DNA of 64,000 nt from Asanoa sp. WMMD1127 (GTDB lineage: Bacteria > Actinomycetota > Actinomycetes > Mycobacteriales > Micromonosporaceae). A model generated the notes under the pieces. That model did no database searches. It was not told the DNA's origin and saw only the letters and a program-made list of their open reading frames with translations. The position numbers and the translations under genes were made by a program. The stretch covers positions 2,790,001 to 2,854,000 of the forward strand of contig NZ_JARUBP010000001.1 of the NCBI RefSeq assembly GCF_029626225.1. The letters are read 5' to 3'. Below, piece by piece: positions 8,211-15,933 of this stretch (the first letter of the stretch is position 1; the number at the start of each line of letters is the position of its first letter).

Positions 8211-9083
8211 TTAGGGCGCCACTGAGCCGGCGGCCTCGTCGAGGAAGTCGCCCAGGGCCTCGGGGGAGTCGAAGGTCAGGTCGGCGGCGCTGGCCACCGC
8301 CTGGCCGGTTTCCGGGTTGGCGACCGCAACGCAGACACCGAAGAACGACGGGTCGCCTTCGGCACGGTCGCGCAGGGCCGCGAAGGCCTTGAGGTCGGAG
8401 ACGTCGTCGCCGAAGTACCAGGCGCAGCCGGCCGACGCGACCGCTTCGCCGATGACGAGGCCCTTGTCGCGGTCGACCGGTGGCTTGAGCTCGAGCACCA
8501 TCCGGCCGACCTGGACCCGCAAGCCCAGCCGCTCCGCCTCGGCGTTGCCCCAGCGCTCGACCTCGTCGGCCAGCTCCGGCGCGGTGCGGTAGTGCAGCGC
8601 GACCGACAGGCGCTTGTATTCGATGAGGATCTCGGCCGGCAGCTCGGCCCGCGCCCGGTCGGCCAGGTCGGCCATCGCCGGCACCCACGGCAGGGCGGCC
8701 GGCTCCGTCACGGTCGGCCCGGCGCCGTGGCTGTGTTCGAGGCCGTAGAGCCCGTAGAGGTCGACGTCGGCCTCGCCCAGGCGGTCGCGAAGGAAGTCGA
8801 CCGGGCGGGCGGAGACGATGGCGACCCGGCGGACGACCCGGGCCAGTGACGAGATCGCCGACAGCGCCGCGGGCACGGGGCGAACCGCTGTCGGGTCGTC
8901 GGCCACCGGGGCCAGCGTTCCGTCGAAGTCGAAGAAGAGCACACACTCATCGGCCCGGTCGGCGGTCAAGCGCCATGCGCTCTCCGCACTCAGCGGGCGG
9001 TCATCGCGCCCGTGGCCCTGTTCTGACCCCCGCACAGGAAAAAGCCTACCGGGTGATGCGCGCCGCCGGACCCGACGGATCAC
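8211..9083 (-). CDS. otsB: trehalose-6-phosphate phosphatase
   Basis: A HAD-superfamily phosphatase of up to 290 residues. Motif I is FFDFDGTLAPV (residues 50-60, nucleophile Asp52), the second motif is VSARPVDFLRDRL, and the late acidic motif is YFGDDVSDLKAF. The sequence also has GLYGLEH, typical of OtsB. It converts trehalose 6-phosphate to trehalose in the OtsA/OtsB pathway; otsA is not in this window. The first 35 residues are basic and poorly conserved, so the true start may be internal, for example GTG at about 9035. It is transcribed towards the convergent lipoprotein gene. Confidence 0.92.
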   Translation of the reverse strand: MIRRVRRRASPGRLFPVRGSEQGHGRDDRPLSAESAWRLTADRADECVLFFDFDGTLAPVADDPTAVRPVPAALSAISSLARVVRRVAIVSARPVDFLRDRLGEADVDLYGLYGLEHSHGAGPTVTEPAALPWVPAMADLADRARAELPAEILIEYKRLSVALHYRTAPELADEVERWGNAEAERLGLRVQVGRMVLELKPPVDRDKGLVIGEAVASAGCAWYFGDDVSDLKAFAALRDRAEGDPSFFGVCVAVANPETGQAVASAADLTFDSPEALGDFLDEAAGSVAP

Positions 9084-9109
9084 CCGGTTGACAATGGGCT
9101 GCTGTGCAA

Positions 9110-9466
9110 TTACCGATCTTGCTGTCGGCCCGCCCGCTGGGCGAACGGGACGACGGCGCCCGCTTCCGGGTCGTGGCTGAGCAGGTAGCCCTCCACGAAT
9201 CCGGCGTTGCGGTCGCCCGTGTGCGCGTCGAGCTCGTTGAGCCGGGCGGCCACGAACTCGGCCAGTGCGGTGATCCTGGCGGTGACCCGTGCGTACATTT
9301 CGGCGAGCACCGCGACGACCGCCCCCACCGACGCCGCCGCGATGGTCGCCATGTTGAACGCGGTCGGCATTTCGCTAGTTTCCAGTACCCCGACAGTGAT
9401 GTTGGCGGTCGCGAACAGCGTGACCGAGACGGCCGCGATGACGACCGCCCCCCATTTCAGGGCCAT
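9110..9466 (-). CDS. small membrane protein
   Basis: A 118-residue protein with two N-terminal membrane helices (VVIAAVSVTLFATANITVGVL and MATIAAASVGAVVAVLAEM). A charged cytoplasmic tail predicted to be helical follows (ITALAEFVAARLNELDAHTGDR, then FVEGYLLSHDPEAG). I recognise no family. It lies downstream of, and on the same strand as, the XRE regulator at 9630, separated by 163 bp, so it may belong to the same small locus. Confidence 0.6.
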   Translation of the reverse strand: MALKWGAVVIAAVSVTLFATANITVGVLETSEMPTAFNMATIAAASVGAVVAVLAEMYARVTARITALAEFVAARLNELDAHTGDRNAGFVEGYLLSHDPEAGAVVPFAQRAGRQQDR

Positions 9467-9629
9467 GAGACAGACCCCTCCTCCTGTGTCCCGCAGGGCT
9501 TGGTTGACCTCCCGGTGCTCCCCACCCGACCCGAGCCCAAGCAGTACAAAGGCGCACGCTACTGCGCTGCGCCGCTAAAGATCGTGCCAATCGCCACATG
9601 CGTCGCAGCTTTGTTCACTATTTGCGGAA

Positions 9630-10040
9630 CTAGACGGCCTTTCCGCGCCGATACCGGCCCGATGGCGGCAATGGCCGATACGCGAGATAACGAATGGTTT
9701 CCCTAATGTGGAACTTTTCCGCGTCGGGAACATTGGGGTCGACCAGCCGGCGCAGCAACGCCTCGACGTCAGGGTCCATCGGCGGCGCGGCGGGCGTGGG
9801 CCGGCCCGGGGTGGTCGAGTCCCAGCCGAGCACGCCGAACGCGACCGTCGGATTGAGGCCCAGGCCGGTGCAGAAGGCAACCACCCGCTCGGCCGCCGGG
9901 TCGCTGGCCCAGTCGGCGCGTACCCACCGGTTGATGGTCTGTCGGGACACGCCGGTGCGACGGGACACTTCGGACCCGCTCCAGGCGCGGGTGGCCCGCG
10001 CGTCGTCGAGCGCCTTGCGGACGAATGCGGCGAACGCCAT
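9630..10040 (-). CDS. XRE-type helix-turn-helix transcriptional regulator
   Basis: A 136-residue DNA-binding protein with an N-terminal HTH_3-like domain: WSGSEVSRRTGVSRQTINRW, residues about 20-39. A second region (MDPDVEALLRRLVDPNVPDAEK, then IRETIRYLAYR) may mediate dimerisation. An alternative GTG start at 10187 would add 49 residues but lies on top of a GTCACGTG site, and the extra stretch also contains another operator-like dyad. I therefore prefer ATG 10040. The gene is divergent from 10335, and the region between carries several palindromic sites, suggesting it controls itself and its neighbours. Confidence 0.8.
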   Translation of the reverse strand: MAFAAFVRKALDDARATRAWSGSEVSRRTGVSRQTINRWVRADWASDPAAERVVAFCTGLGLNPTVAFGVLGWDSTTPGRPTPAAPPMDPDVEALLRRLVDPNVPDAEKFHIRETIRYLAYRPLPPSGRYRRGKAV

Positions 10041-10118
10041 CTTGCGCCCGGGGGAGGTGTCAGGCACCGGGTGACGGTACGGCCAGTTCTCGATCTTCCC
10101 ACCCGTCGAGCGAGGCGT

Positions 10119-10319
10119 GTAACGCGTGCGTGACGGGCCGAACTGCTCGCCGGTAAACGATCGGCGGGGCTCCGCGGGCGGCGTCACGTGGTCAGACTAG
10201 GCCGACGGGGGTTCCGTGCTAATCGCCCGAAAAGCCGATGCTGTCACGTGCGTGATACGCCTTACCCTCTGTCACGTGAACGAGACGATACGTGCCAATA
10301 GGCGTCACGTGAACGTGAC
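10119..10319. promoter_or_regulatory. array of GTCACGTG operator-like sites
   Basis: Four exact GTCACGTG octamers begin at 10183, 10243, 10271 and 10304. The last three extend to 16-bp dyads: GTCACGTGAACGTGAC at 10304-10319 is a perfect 7-2-7 inverted repeat, GTCACGTGAACGAGAC at 10271-10286 matches at 6 of 7 pairs, and GTCACGTGCGTGATAC at 10243-10258 is weaker. A fifth related dyad, GTAACGCGTGCGTGAC, is at 10119-10134. The array fills the space between the XRE regulator and the divergent gene at 10335, so it is the likely operator of that regulator. Confidence 0.75.
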
Positions 10320-10334
10320 AGAGAGGTCCCCACG

Positions 10335-10691
10335 ATGAGCGAGCTGGCCACCCGGGAACAGGCGTTCGGGCTGATCGCCGCCGGCGTCGCGGCCGGCATC
10401 ACCGCGCCATGGCGGCTCTACCTGGCCCGCGGGGCCCGGTACGTGTCGCTGCAGGTCGCCGACATGACGGAGTGGGACGCCTGGCGGCTCCACCTCGGCT
10501 GCCCGGACCTGCGCATCCGGGTGTACGACACCGGCGCCGAGCTGCGGCGCACGTCGGTCGCCGAGGTGGTCATCGACCGCTGCCGGGTCGCCGTCGAGCT
10601 GGTCGAGGAGGTGGGTGTCGACGACATCGACCACCTGCTGGCCGGCCATCCGCACCTCGAACAGGCGCCCCGCTACCCCGACGAGCGGTGA
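10335..10691 (+). CDS. hypothetical protein, probable target of the XRE regulator
   Basis: A 118-residue soluble protein with no recognised domain. It begins MSELATREQAFGLIAAGVAAG, and the rest alternates beta-like and acidic helical stretches (VAEVVIDRCRVAVELVEEVG, then DIDHLLAGHPHLEQAP). There is no signal peptide or membrane helix. The ATG follows GAGAGGTCCCC. It begins 16 bp after the last GTCACGTG dyad and is therefore very likely regulated by whatever binds there. It is followed 16 bp later by another small gene on the same strand, probably in one operon. Confidence 0.6.
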   Translation: MSELATREQAFGLIAAGVAAGITAPWRLYLARGARYVSLQVADMTEWDAWRLHLGCPDLRIRVYDTGAELRRTSVAEVVIDRCRVAVELVEEVGVDDIDHLLAGHPHLEQAPRYPDER

Positions 10692-10707
10692 GGGGCAGCA
10701 CGTACCG

Positions 10708-11040
10708 ATGACGGTCTACTTCTCCATCATGCTGGTCCTGGTCCTGGGCTCGGGCAGCTACGCCGCCGGGCGGCTGCACGGGCGGGTCGGCTACCGGACG
10801 GGATACCGGCAAGGCTTTTTCGACGGCGACCGGGGCGCAGTGCATCGCCGGCGCCGGGAGGTGCGAGCGGTGGACGGCACGAACCGGGCGGGACCGCGGC
10901 AACGGTCCGCATCGGACGCGCCGACCACCAGGATCGGTTCGGGAACCACCTATCTGAGCGCCTCCTTCGTGGAGACCACAACCGACGGCGGACGGCATTC
11001 CGCGGGGGCTCGCGTCATCGCCAGCCAGCCCGCGGGGTGA
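10708..11040 (+). CDS. small single-pass membrane protein
   Basis: A 110-residue protein with an N-terminal transmembrane helix (MTVYFSIMLVLVLGSGSYAAG). A tyrosine- and glycine-rich juxtamembrane segment follows (GRVGYRTGYRQGFFDGDRGA), then an Arg-rich hydrophilic tail with no recognisable fold. The ATG at 10708 was chosen because the membrane helix starts there; the open frame upstream overlaps the preceding gene. It is probably the second gene of the GTCACGTG-controlled unit, and a stem-loop at 11055 follows it. Confidence 0.5.
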   Translation: MTVYFSIMLVLVLGSGSYAAGRLHGRVGYRTGYRQGFFDGDRGAVHRRRREVRAVDGTNRAGPRQRSASDAPTTRIGSGTTYLSASFVETTTDGGRHSAGARVIASQPAG

Positions 11041-11054
11041 GTGGTCATCCACGA

Positions 11055-11088
11055 GCGCTGACCGTCCCGTGGCAGGACGGTTCAGCGC
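11055..11088 (+). terminator. hairpin ending the 10335-11040 unit
   Basis: GCGCTGACCGTCC pairs with GGACGGTTCAGCGC with a single bulged base, leaving a 7-base loop. It lies 14 bp after the stop at 11040. Confidence 0.65.
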
Positions 11089-11163
11089 ACCCAGGGATCG
11101 GGCCAGTCCGGTGGCCTTGATCCCGACGGCCGCGACGCGTGAGGGGCGCGCGTCGCCGCCGGT

Positions 11164-11195
11164 GGCCGGCCCGGCACGCGCCAGCCGGGCCGGCC
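11164..11195. repeat. perfect GC-rich hairpin upstream of phoH2
   Basis: GGCCGGCCCGGC and GCCGGGCCGGCC form a perfect 12-bp stem around an 8-base loop, in the 387-bp gap between the small membrane gene and phoH2. It could be a second terminator or a leader structure of phoH2. The rest of the gap shows no convincing gene; a frame at 11069-11431 overlaps the phoH2 start as GTGA but has weak coding character. Confidence 0.6.
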
Positions 11196-11427
11196 AACCC
11201 CAACGCGAATTCGGGGTAAACGACTGGCCCTTACTTCGGCGTGTACTTCCCCCCGATGGCTTGCGCCGGTTAGCGTCTAGCCATGGCGAGGGGTCATCCC
11301 ACGCCAGCCGGCCGGCCCGGACCTGCGACGACATCGCCACGGGGCCCGCATCCGACCCCGTGCTCCCGGGCACCGGACGAGGCGGAACACGCGGGCGGTC
11401 CGGGTGCACGCTCGCCGGAGCAGGCCT

Positions 11428-12819
11428 GTGACGACTCAGCGCACCACTTCCCGGGCCACCCAGGACACCACGGCCGCGGCCGGCCGCGCCCCGCGCGGGC
11501 GCAAGGCCGCCGCGAAGGAGGACGGGCCAGCCCGGCCGGTCTACGTCCTGGACACCTCGGTCCTGCTGTCCGACCCCGCGGCCTTCCGCCGCTTCGACGA
11601 GCACGAGGTCGTGCTCCCGCTGGTGGTGATCACCGAACTCGAGGGCAAACGCCACCATCCTGAGCTGGGCTGGTTCGCGCGGCAGTCGCTGCGCATGCTC
11701 GACGAACTGCGGATCAAGCACAACCGGCTCGACCAGCCGGTGCCCATCAACGACCTCGGCGGGACGCTGCGGGTCGAGCTCAACCACTCCGACGACGGGG
11801 TGCTGCCGCCCGGCTTCCGCAACGAGTCCAACGACGCGCGGATCCTCTCGGTGGCCCTCAACCTCGCGGGTGAAGGGCGCCAGGTGACGCTGGTCAGCAA
11901 GGACATGCCGCTGCGGGTCAAGGCGGCCGCCGTGGGCCTGCTGGCCGACGAGTACCGGCACGGTCAGGCCAGCGATCCGACGTGGACGGGCATGGCCGAG
12001 ATCGAGGTGACCGACGACGACGTCAACGAGCTCTACGGCGGCGCCGACCTGGCCCTCGACGCGACGGCCGAGCTGCCCTGCCACACCGGCCTGGTGCTGC
12101 ATTCGTCGCGCGGCTCGGCGCTGGCCCGGGTGATGCCCGACAAGGTCGTCCGGCTGGTGCGCGGCGACCGCGAGGCGTTCGGGCTGCGGGGCCGCTCGGC
12201 AGAGCAGCGGATCGCGCTCGACCTGCTGCTCGACGAGTCGGTCGGGATCGTCTCCCTGGGTGGACGGGCCGGCACGGGCAAGTCGGCGCTGGCGCTGTGC
12301 GCGGGGCTCGAGGCCGTGATGGAGCGGCGCCGGCACAAGAAGGTGATCGTCTTCCGCCCGCTCTACGCGGTCGGCGGCCAGGAGCTCGGCTACCTGCCCG
12401 GCAGCGAGACCGAGAAGATGTCGCCGTGGGCCCAGGCGGTCTTCGACACGCTCGGCGCGGTCGTGCACGAGAACGTGCGGGAAGAGGTGCTGTCCCGCGG
12501 GATGCTCGAGGTGCTGCCACTGACCCACATCCGGGGCCGGAGCCTGCACGACGCGTTCGTCATCGTCGACGAGGCCCAGTCGCTGGAGCGCGGTGTTCTG
12601 CTCACCGTGCTGTCCCGGATCGGCCAGGGCTCGCGGGTGGTGCTCACCCACGACGTCGCCCAGCGCGACAACCTCCGGGTCGGCCGGCACGACGGCGTGA
12701 CCGCGGTGATCGAGGCGTTGAAGGGCCATCCGCTCTTCGCCCACGTCACGTTGACCCGCTCCGAGCGCTCGGCGATCGCCGAGGTGGTCACGGACCTGCT
12801 GGAAGACATCCCGAACTAG
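11428..12819 (+). CDS. phoH2: PhoH2: PIN-domain RNase fused to PhoH ATPase
   Basis: A 463-residue fusion. The N-terminal PIN domain (about residues 32-165) starts [13 protein letters not shown] and carries acidic residues typical of the nuclease site ([22 protein letters not shown]). The C-terminal PhoH ATPase (about 240-460) has Walker [11 protein letters not shown] near residue 280 and Walker B VIVDEAQS. In mycobacteria PhoH2 unwinds and cleaves RNA. The GTG start at 11428 has GGAG eight bases upstream. A perfect 12-bp hairpin follows the stop. Mycobacterial phoH2 has an overlapping upstream gene (phoAT); here the only candidate is a weak frame ending at 11431. Confidence 0.92.
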   Translation: MTTQRTTSRATQDTTAAAGRAPRGRKAAAKEDGPARPVYVLDTSVLLSDPAAFRRFDEHEVVLPLVVITELEGKRHHPELGWFARQSLRMLDELRIKHNRLDQPVPINDLGGTLRVELNHSDDGVLPPGFRNESNDARILSVALNLAGEGRQVTLVSKDMPLRVKAAAVGLLADEYRHGQASDPTWTGMAEIEVTDDDVNELYGGADLALDATAELPCHTGLVLHSSRGSALARVMPDKVVRLVRGDREAFGLRGRSAEQRIALDLLLDESVGIVSLGGRAGTGKSALALCAGLEAVMERRRHKKVIVFRPLYAVGGQELGYLPGSETEKMSPWAQAVFDTLGAVVHENVREEVLSRGMLEVLPLTHIRGRSLHDAFVIVDEAQSLERGVLLTVLSRIGQGSRVVLTHDVAQRDNLRVGRHDGVTAVIEALKGHPLFAHVTLTRSERSAIAEVVTDLLEDIPN

Positions 12820-12824
12820 GTGGG

Positions 12825-12852
12825 GGAGGGCCCCGGGCAGCCGGGGCCCTCC
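12825..12852. terminator. bidirectional terminator between phoH2 and the DHFR-like gene
   Basis: Perfect 12-bp stem GGAGGGCCCCGG / CCGGGGCCCTCC with a GCAG loop, placed between two convergent genes. Confidence 0.85.
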
Positions 12853-12859
12853 GTCCCCA

Positions 12860-13450
12860 CTACTTCTTGACCTTGAAACGCAGGTGGGTGACCCGGTTGC
12901 CCTGCACGGCCTCCAGCGGCCCTTCCAGCTCCACCGGGATGTTGCCCAGTTGGCTGAAGAACGGCGTGCCGCCGCCCAGGATCACCGGGACCAGGTCGAC
13001 CCAGACCTCGTCGACCAGCCCGGCGTCGAGCGCCTGGCTCGCGATCGTGCCGGAGTTGAGCCCGACCGTCTTCCCGCCACCGAGCTCGTACGCCTTCGTG
13101 ATCGCGGCCTCGATGCCGCCGGTCTCGAACGCGAACCACTTGTTGTCCTCGAAGCCTGCCGGCGGGTTGTGGGTGAGCACCACGGTGGGCACCTGCAGTG
13201 GGTGCATGCCGCCCCAGGCGTTGGTCATGTCGAACAGCTTGCGGCCGACGACGAGGGCGCCCATCTCGCCGGTCCACGCCTTCTGGTGGTCGTAGCTCTG
13301 CTGGGTCATGCGGAACGTCATCTCCGGGTTGCCGGTGGGCATCTCGACGTCGCCGTTGCCGTACCAGGCGAACAGGTGCTCGAACCCGGTCTCACCCGGG
13401 CCCGAGACGTAGCCGTCGATCGACATGCTGGCGCCGGTGCTGACCTTCAT
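12860..13450 (-). CDS. dihydrofolate reductase family protein (RibD C-terminal domain)
   Basis: A 196-residue protein of the DHFR/RibD-C fold: it opens STGASMSIDGYVSGPGE, has the NADPH-binding-like segment GALVVGRKLFDM near residue 66, and ends with VDEVWVDLVPVILGGGTPFF near 150. Many actinobacteria carry several such small reductases; their natural substrates are mostly unknown and this one need not reduce dihydrofolate. It starts at ATG 13450, preceded by GAGGAGGATCC, is monocistronic, and shares a terminator with convergent phoH2. Confidence 0.85.
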   Translation of the reverse strand: MKVSTGASMSIDGYVSGPGETGFEHLFAWYGNGDVEMPTGNPEMTFRMTQQSYDHQKAWTGEMGALVVGRKLFDMTNAWGGMHPLQVPTVVLTHNPPAGFEDNKWFAFETGGIEAAITKAYELGGGKTVGLNSGTIASQALDAGLVDEVWVDLVPVILGGGTPFFSQLGNIPVELEGPLEAVQGNRVTHLRFKVKK

Positions 13451-13574
13451 GGTGGATCCTCCTCGATGGATGACTCGCTTCTGCCCATGCGTCGCCCGGG
13501 GAACCCGCAGATCGACAGGTAACCGAAGATTTTTTGGCCGCGGGCAGTTCGCCCGATCTTGTACGCCTTTAACC

Positions 13575-13590
13575 CGTGACCCAGATCACA
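13575..13590 (+). promoter_or_regulatory. CRP-family binding site
   Basis: CGTGACCCAGATCACA contains GTGA-N6-TCAC, the symmetric core bound by CRP-type regulators, including actinobacterial Crp/GlxR. It lies 80 bp upstream of the GTG start of the cell-wall lytic gene at 13671. The match is to the consensus only; no crp gene is in the window. Confidence 0.55.
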
Positions 13591-13670
13591 CAATGGTCTC
13601 CCTATTTCCCTCTGGACTCACTGTGCGCAATGGTGTCTGGGTTCTTGTCCCCGACGAAGGGAACCACTTC

Positions 13671-14354
13671 GTGACTCGGCTTTGGAGCCGGTACGGGGTT
13701 CGGGCGTTGGCGGTCGGCATCCTCGTCGCGGGGGTGGGAGGCGGCTACTACCTGGGCCAGGACCGGACAGTCCAGCAGCAGGGGATCGATGCGCAGTTCG
13801 CCGCCGAGGCACAGCAGGCCGAGAACGCGCTGCTGAAAGAGCACCACCTCGACCACGAGTCGATGATGGCCCAGCGCCGTGACGCCGAGGCGCTGGCCGC
13901 CAAGCGCGCGCAGGCCGCGGCCAAGGCGGCGGCGGAGCGGGCCAAGCGGGCCGAAGAGGCCAGCCGCAAGAAGCGCGAGCAGGCGAAGGAGGCCGAGGAG
14001 CCGCCGAAGGCCAAGCCCTACACCGGCCCGATTCCGGAGTCCTGCAACGAATACAGCGGCAACCGCAAGATCGGTTGCGCGATGCTGCTCGACTCCGGCT
14101 TCAAGATCGACCAGATGCCCTGCCTCGACAAGCTCTGGAGCCGGGAGAGCGGCTGGAACGAGAAGGCGCTCAACGAGGGTTCCGGCGCCTACGGCATTCC
14201 GCAGGCCAAGCCCGGCAACAAGATGGCCACGGCCGGCGACGACTGGCAGACCAGCCCGGCCACCCAGATCAAGTGGGGCCTCGGCTACATCAAGGGTCGC
14301 TACGACGACCCCTGCGGCGCCTGGGCGCACTCGGAGGACGAGGGCTGGTACTGA
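13671..14354 (+). CDS. secreted/anchored lytic transglycosylase-like protein
   Basis: A 227-residue protein: an N-terminal membrane helix or uncleaved signal (VRALAVGILVAGVGGGYYLGQ), an Ala/Lys/Glu-rich coiled coil (about residues 45-110), and a C-terminal goose-lysozyme/SLT-like domain. That domain contains CLDKLWSRESGWNEKA with the likely catalytic Glu in SRESGWN, then GAYGIPQAKPGNKM and WGLGYIKGRY. It ends immediately after EDEGWY. Such proteins cleave peptidoglycan glycan strands. I chose GTG 13671 (AAGGG upstream) over ATG 13593, because the latter sits 3 bases from the CRP-like site and adds a polar stretch before the helix. Confidence 0.8.
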   Translation: MTRLWSRYGVRALAVGILVAGVGGGYYLGQDRTVQQQGIDAQFAAEAQQAENALLKEHHLDHESMMAQRRDAEALAAKRAQAAAKAAAERAKRAEEASRKKREQAKEAEEPPKAKPYTGPIPESCNEYSGNRKIGCAMLLDSGFKIDQMPCLDKLWSRESGWNEKALNEGSGAYGIPQAKPGNKMATAGDDWQTSPATQIKWGLGYIKGRYDDPCGAWAHSEDEGWY

Positions 14355-14375
14355 CCGGCTCTGCAAAACCTGAGG

Positions 14376-14409
14376 CAGAGGGTGCGAACACTCGCGTTCG
14401 TACCCTCTG
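14376..14409 (+). terminator. hairpin after the transglycosylase gene
   Basis: CAGAGGGTGCGAAC and GTTCGTACCCTCTG pair at 13 of 14 positions around a 6-base loop, 22 bp after the stop and just before the trypsin gene. Confidence 0.75.
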
Positions 14410-14437
14410 TGGCATTTGTGGGCTCTAGTGTCAAGCC

Positions 14438-15232
14438 ATGCGGGGGTGGCGTTTTCAGAGCGCGTTGCTGGTGACCATGGCGGCGATCCTGAGCCTGGTC
14501 GGCGGGCCGGCGTGGGCGGACGACGGTAACGAGCGCATCGTCGGCGGCAGTCGCGTCGACGAAGGCACGTACCCCTGGGTGGTCCGCCTCTCCGTCGGGT
14601 GTGGTGGCTCGCTGGTCGCGCCGCAGGTGGTGCTGACCGCCGGGCACTGCGTCAAGCGGACCGGCGCCGACACCAGCATGCGGATCACCGGCGGCTCGGT
14701 CGACCTGGAGTCCGCCCAGGCCAGGACGATCCGCTCGAAGTACGTCTACCGGGCGCCGGGCTACATCGACGCGGCCCGCGGTGACGACTGGGCGCTGATC
14801 CAGCTCGAGCAGCCGTTCGACCTGCCGACGCTGACCCCGGCCCCCGACGCCACGTACGACGCGGGCCGGTTCACCGTGATGGGTTGGGGTTCGACCCGCG
14901 AGGGCTCGCTGACCCAGCAGCGCCGGCTCCGCGCGACCGAGGTCGACTTCGTCGCCGACGCCTCCTGCGGCCGCAAGTACGCCCGGATCGGCATGGAGAT
15001 CGTCGGATCCGACATGATCTGCGCCGCCCGCAGCGGCAAGGACTCCTGCCAGGGTGACTCCGGCGGCCCGCTGGTGCGCCTCGACGCGACCGGCTCCTGG
15101 CTGCAGGTCGGCATCGTGAGCTGGGGCTACGGCTGCGCCCGCAAGAACTACCCCGGCGTCTACAGCCAGGTGTCCACGTTCGCACCGGAGATCGCGGCGG
15201 GTCTCGCGGTGCTCCGGGCCCGCTTGGCGTGA
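14438..15232 (+). CDS. secreted trypsin-like serine protease (S1 family)
   Basis: A 264-residue secreted protease. The signal peptide covers residues 1-27 (ending GGPAWA), a short propeptide leads to the mature N-terminus IVGG at 34, and the full S1 triad is present: His70 in LTAGHC, Asp117 in DDWALIQL, and Ser208 in GDSGGPL. Asp202 at the base of the specificity pocket (KDSCQGDSGG) predicts cleavage after Lys or Arg. Paired Cys fit the usual disulfides. It closely resembles actinomycete extracellular trypsins and probably has a nutritional or developmental role. It is flanked by an upstream hairpin and a rhomboid gene. Confidence 0.95.
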   Translation: MRGWRFQSALLVTMAAILSLVGGPAWADDGNERIVGGSRVDEGTYPWVVRLSVGCGGSLVAPQVVLTAGHCVKRTGADTSMRITGGSVDLESAQARTIRSKYVYRAPGYIDAARGDDWALIQLEQPFDLPTLTPAPDATYDAGRFTVMGWGSTREGSLTQQRRLRATEVDFVADASCGRKYARIGMEIVGSDMICAARSGKDSCQGDSGGPLVRLDATGSWLQVGIVSWGYGCARKNYPGVYSQVSTFAPEIAAGLAVLRARLA

Positions 15233-15253
15233 ACGGTTCTCGCCTGGTACCCC

Positions 15254-15862
15254 TTGTGCGTGTCCCAGGACTGGACGACCGAACCGGACCGGCTGCGCTT
15301 CGGCAGCGAAACGTTCTATGCCGCCGTCGGGCGGGCGTTCGTGGCGATGTGCGCCGTCGTGCCGGTGCTGTTCGCCATCGAGGCCCTCGACTACTGGCTG
15401 GGCCTCGGCCTCGACCCGCGGGGCGGGATCATCCCGCGCAACGTCTACGGCCTCGACGGCATCGTCTTCTCGCCGCTGCTGCACGCCGGCTTCGACCATC
15501 TCTACGGCAACAGCATCCCGCTGATCCTGCTCGGCACGTTCGTGCTGGCCGCGGGCTCCCGCCGGTTCATCTGGTCGACCGCGTTCATCATGCTCGTCAG
15601 CGGTCTGGGTGTGTGGATCGTCGGCGACCCCGGCACGGTGGTGGTCGGTGCCAGTGGGGTGATCTTCGGCTATTTCGGGCTGCTGTTGGCCCGGGGGATC
15701 GTGGAACGCACGTGGTGGAACCTCGGGGTCGTGGTGCTGGTCGGGCTCCTCTACTGGTGGCAGCTCTTCGGCATCCTCCCGTCGGACCCGCACGTCTCGT
15801 GGCAGGGCCACCTGTTCGGGTTCCTGGGCGGCGCGGTCGCCGCCGTGGTGTTCCGCCGCTGA
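15254..15862 (+). CDS. rhomboid family intramembrane serine protease
   Basis: A protein of about 200 residues with six predicted membrane helices. The nucleophile motif GASGVIFG lies in one helix and the partner His in a later helix (WQGHLFGFLGG). The early SPLLHAGFDHLYGNSIPLILLG segment corresponds to the rhomboid HxxxxHxxxN motif. Rhomboids cut transmembrane helices of other proteins; the target is unknown. The start is uncertain: TTG 15254 or GTG 15260, with no clear ribosome site. It begins 21 bp after the trypsin stop, so the two may be co-transcribed. Confidence 0.88.
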   Translation: MCVSQDWTTEPDRLRFGSETFYAAVGRAFVAMCAVVPVLFAIEALDYWLGLGLDPRGGIIPRNVYGLDGIVFSPLLHAGFDHLYGNSIPLILLGTFVLAAGSRRFIWSTAFIMLVSGLGVWIVGDPGTVVVGASGVIFGYFGLLLARGIVERTWWNLGVVVLVGLLYWWQLFGILPSDPHVSWQGHLFGFLGGAVAAVVFRR

Positions 15863-15933
15863 CGGGTCCTTGCCGGCACGGCGGCGCTGTGCCTACCGTC
15901 GATGTCAACCTCCCGGAAGGGCATTGGTGAGCC

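Noticed and set aside
10041-10187. Upstream extension of the XRE regulator to GTG 10187
   Set aside because: It would place the start codon and coding sequence on operator-like dyads; ATG 10040 begins the conserved domain.
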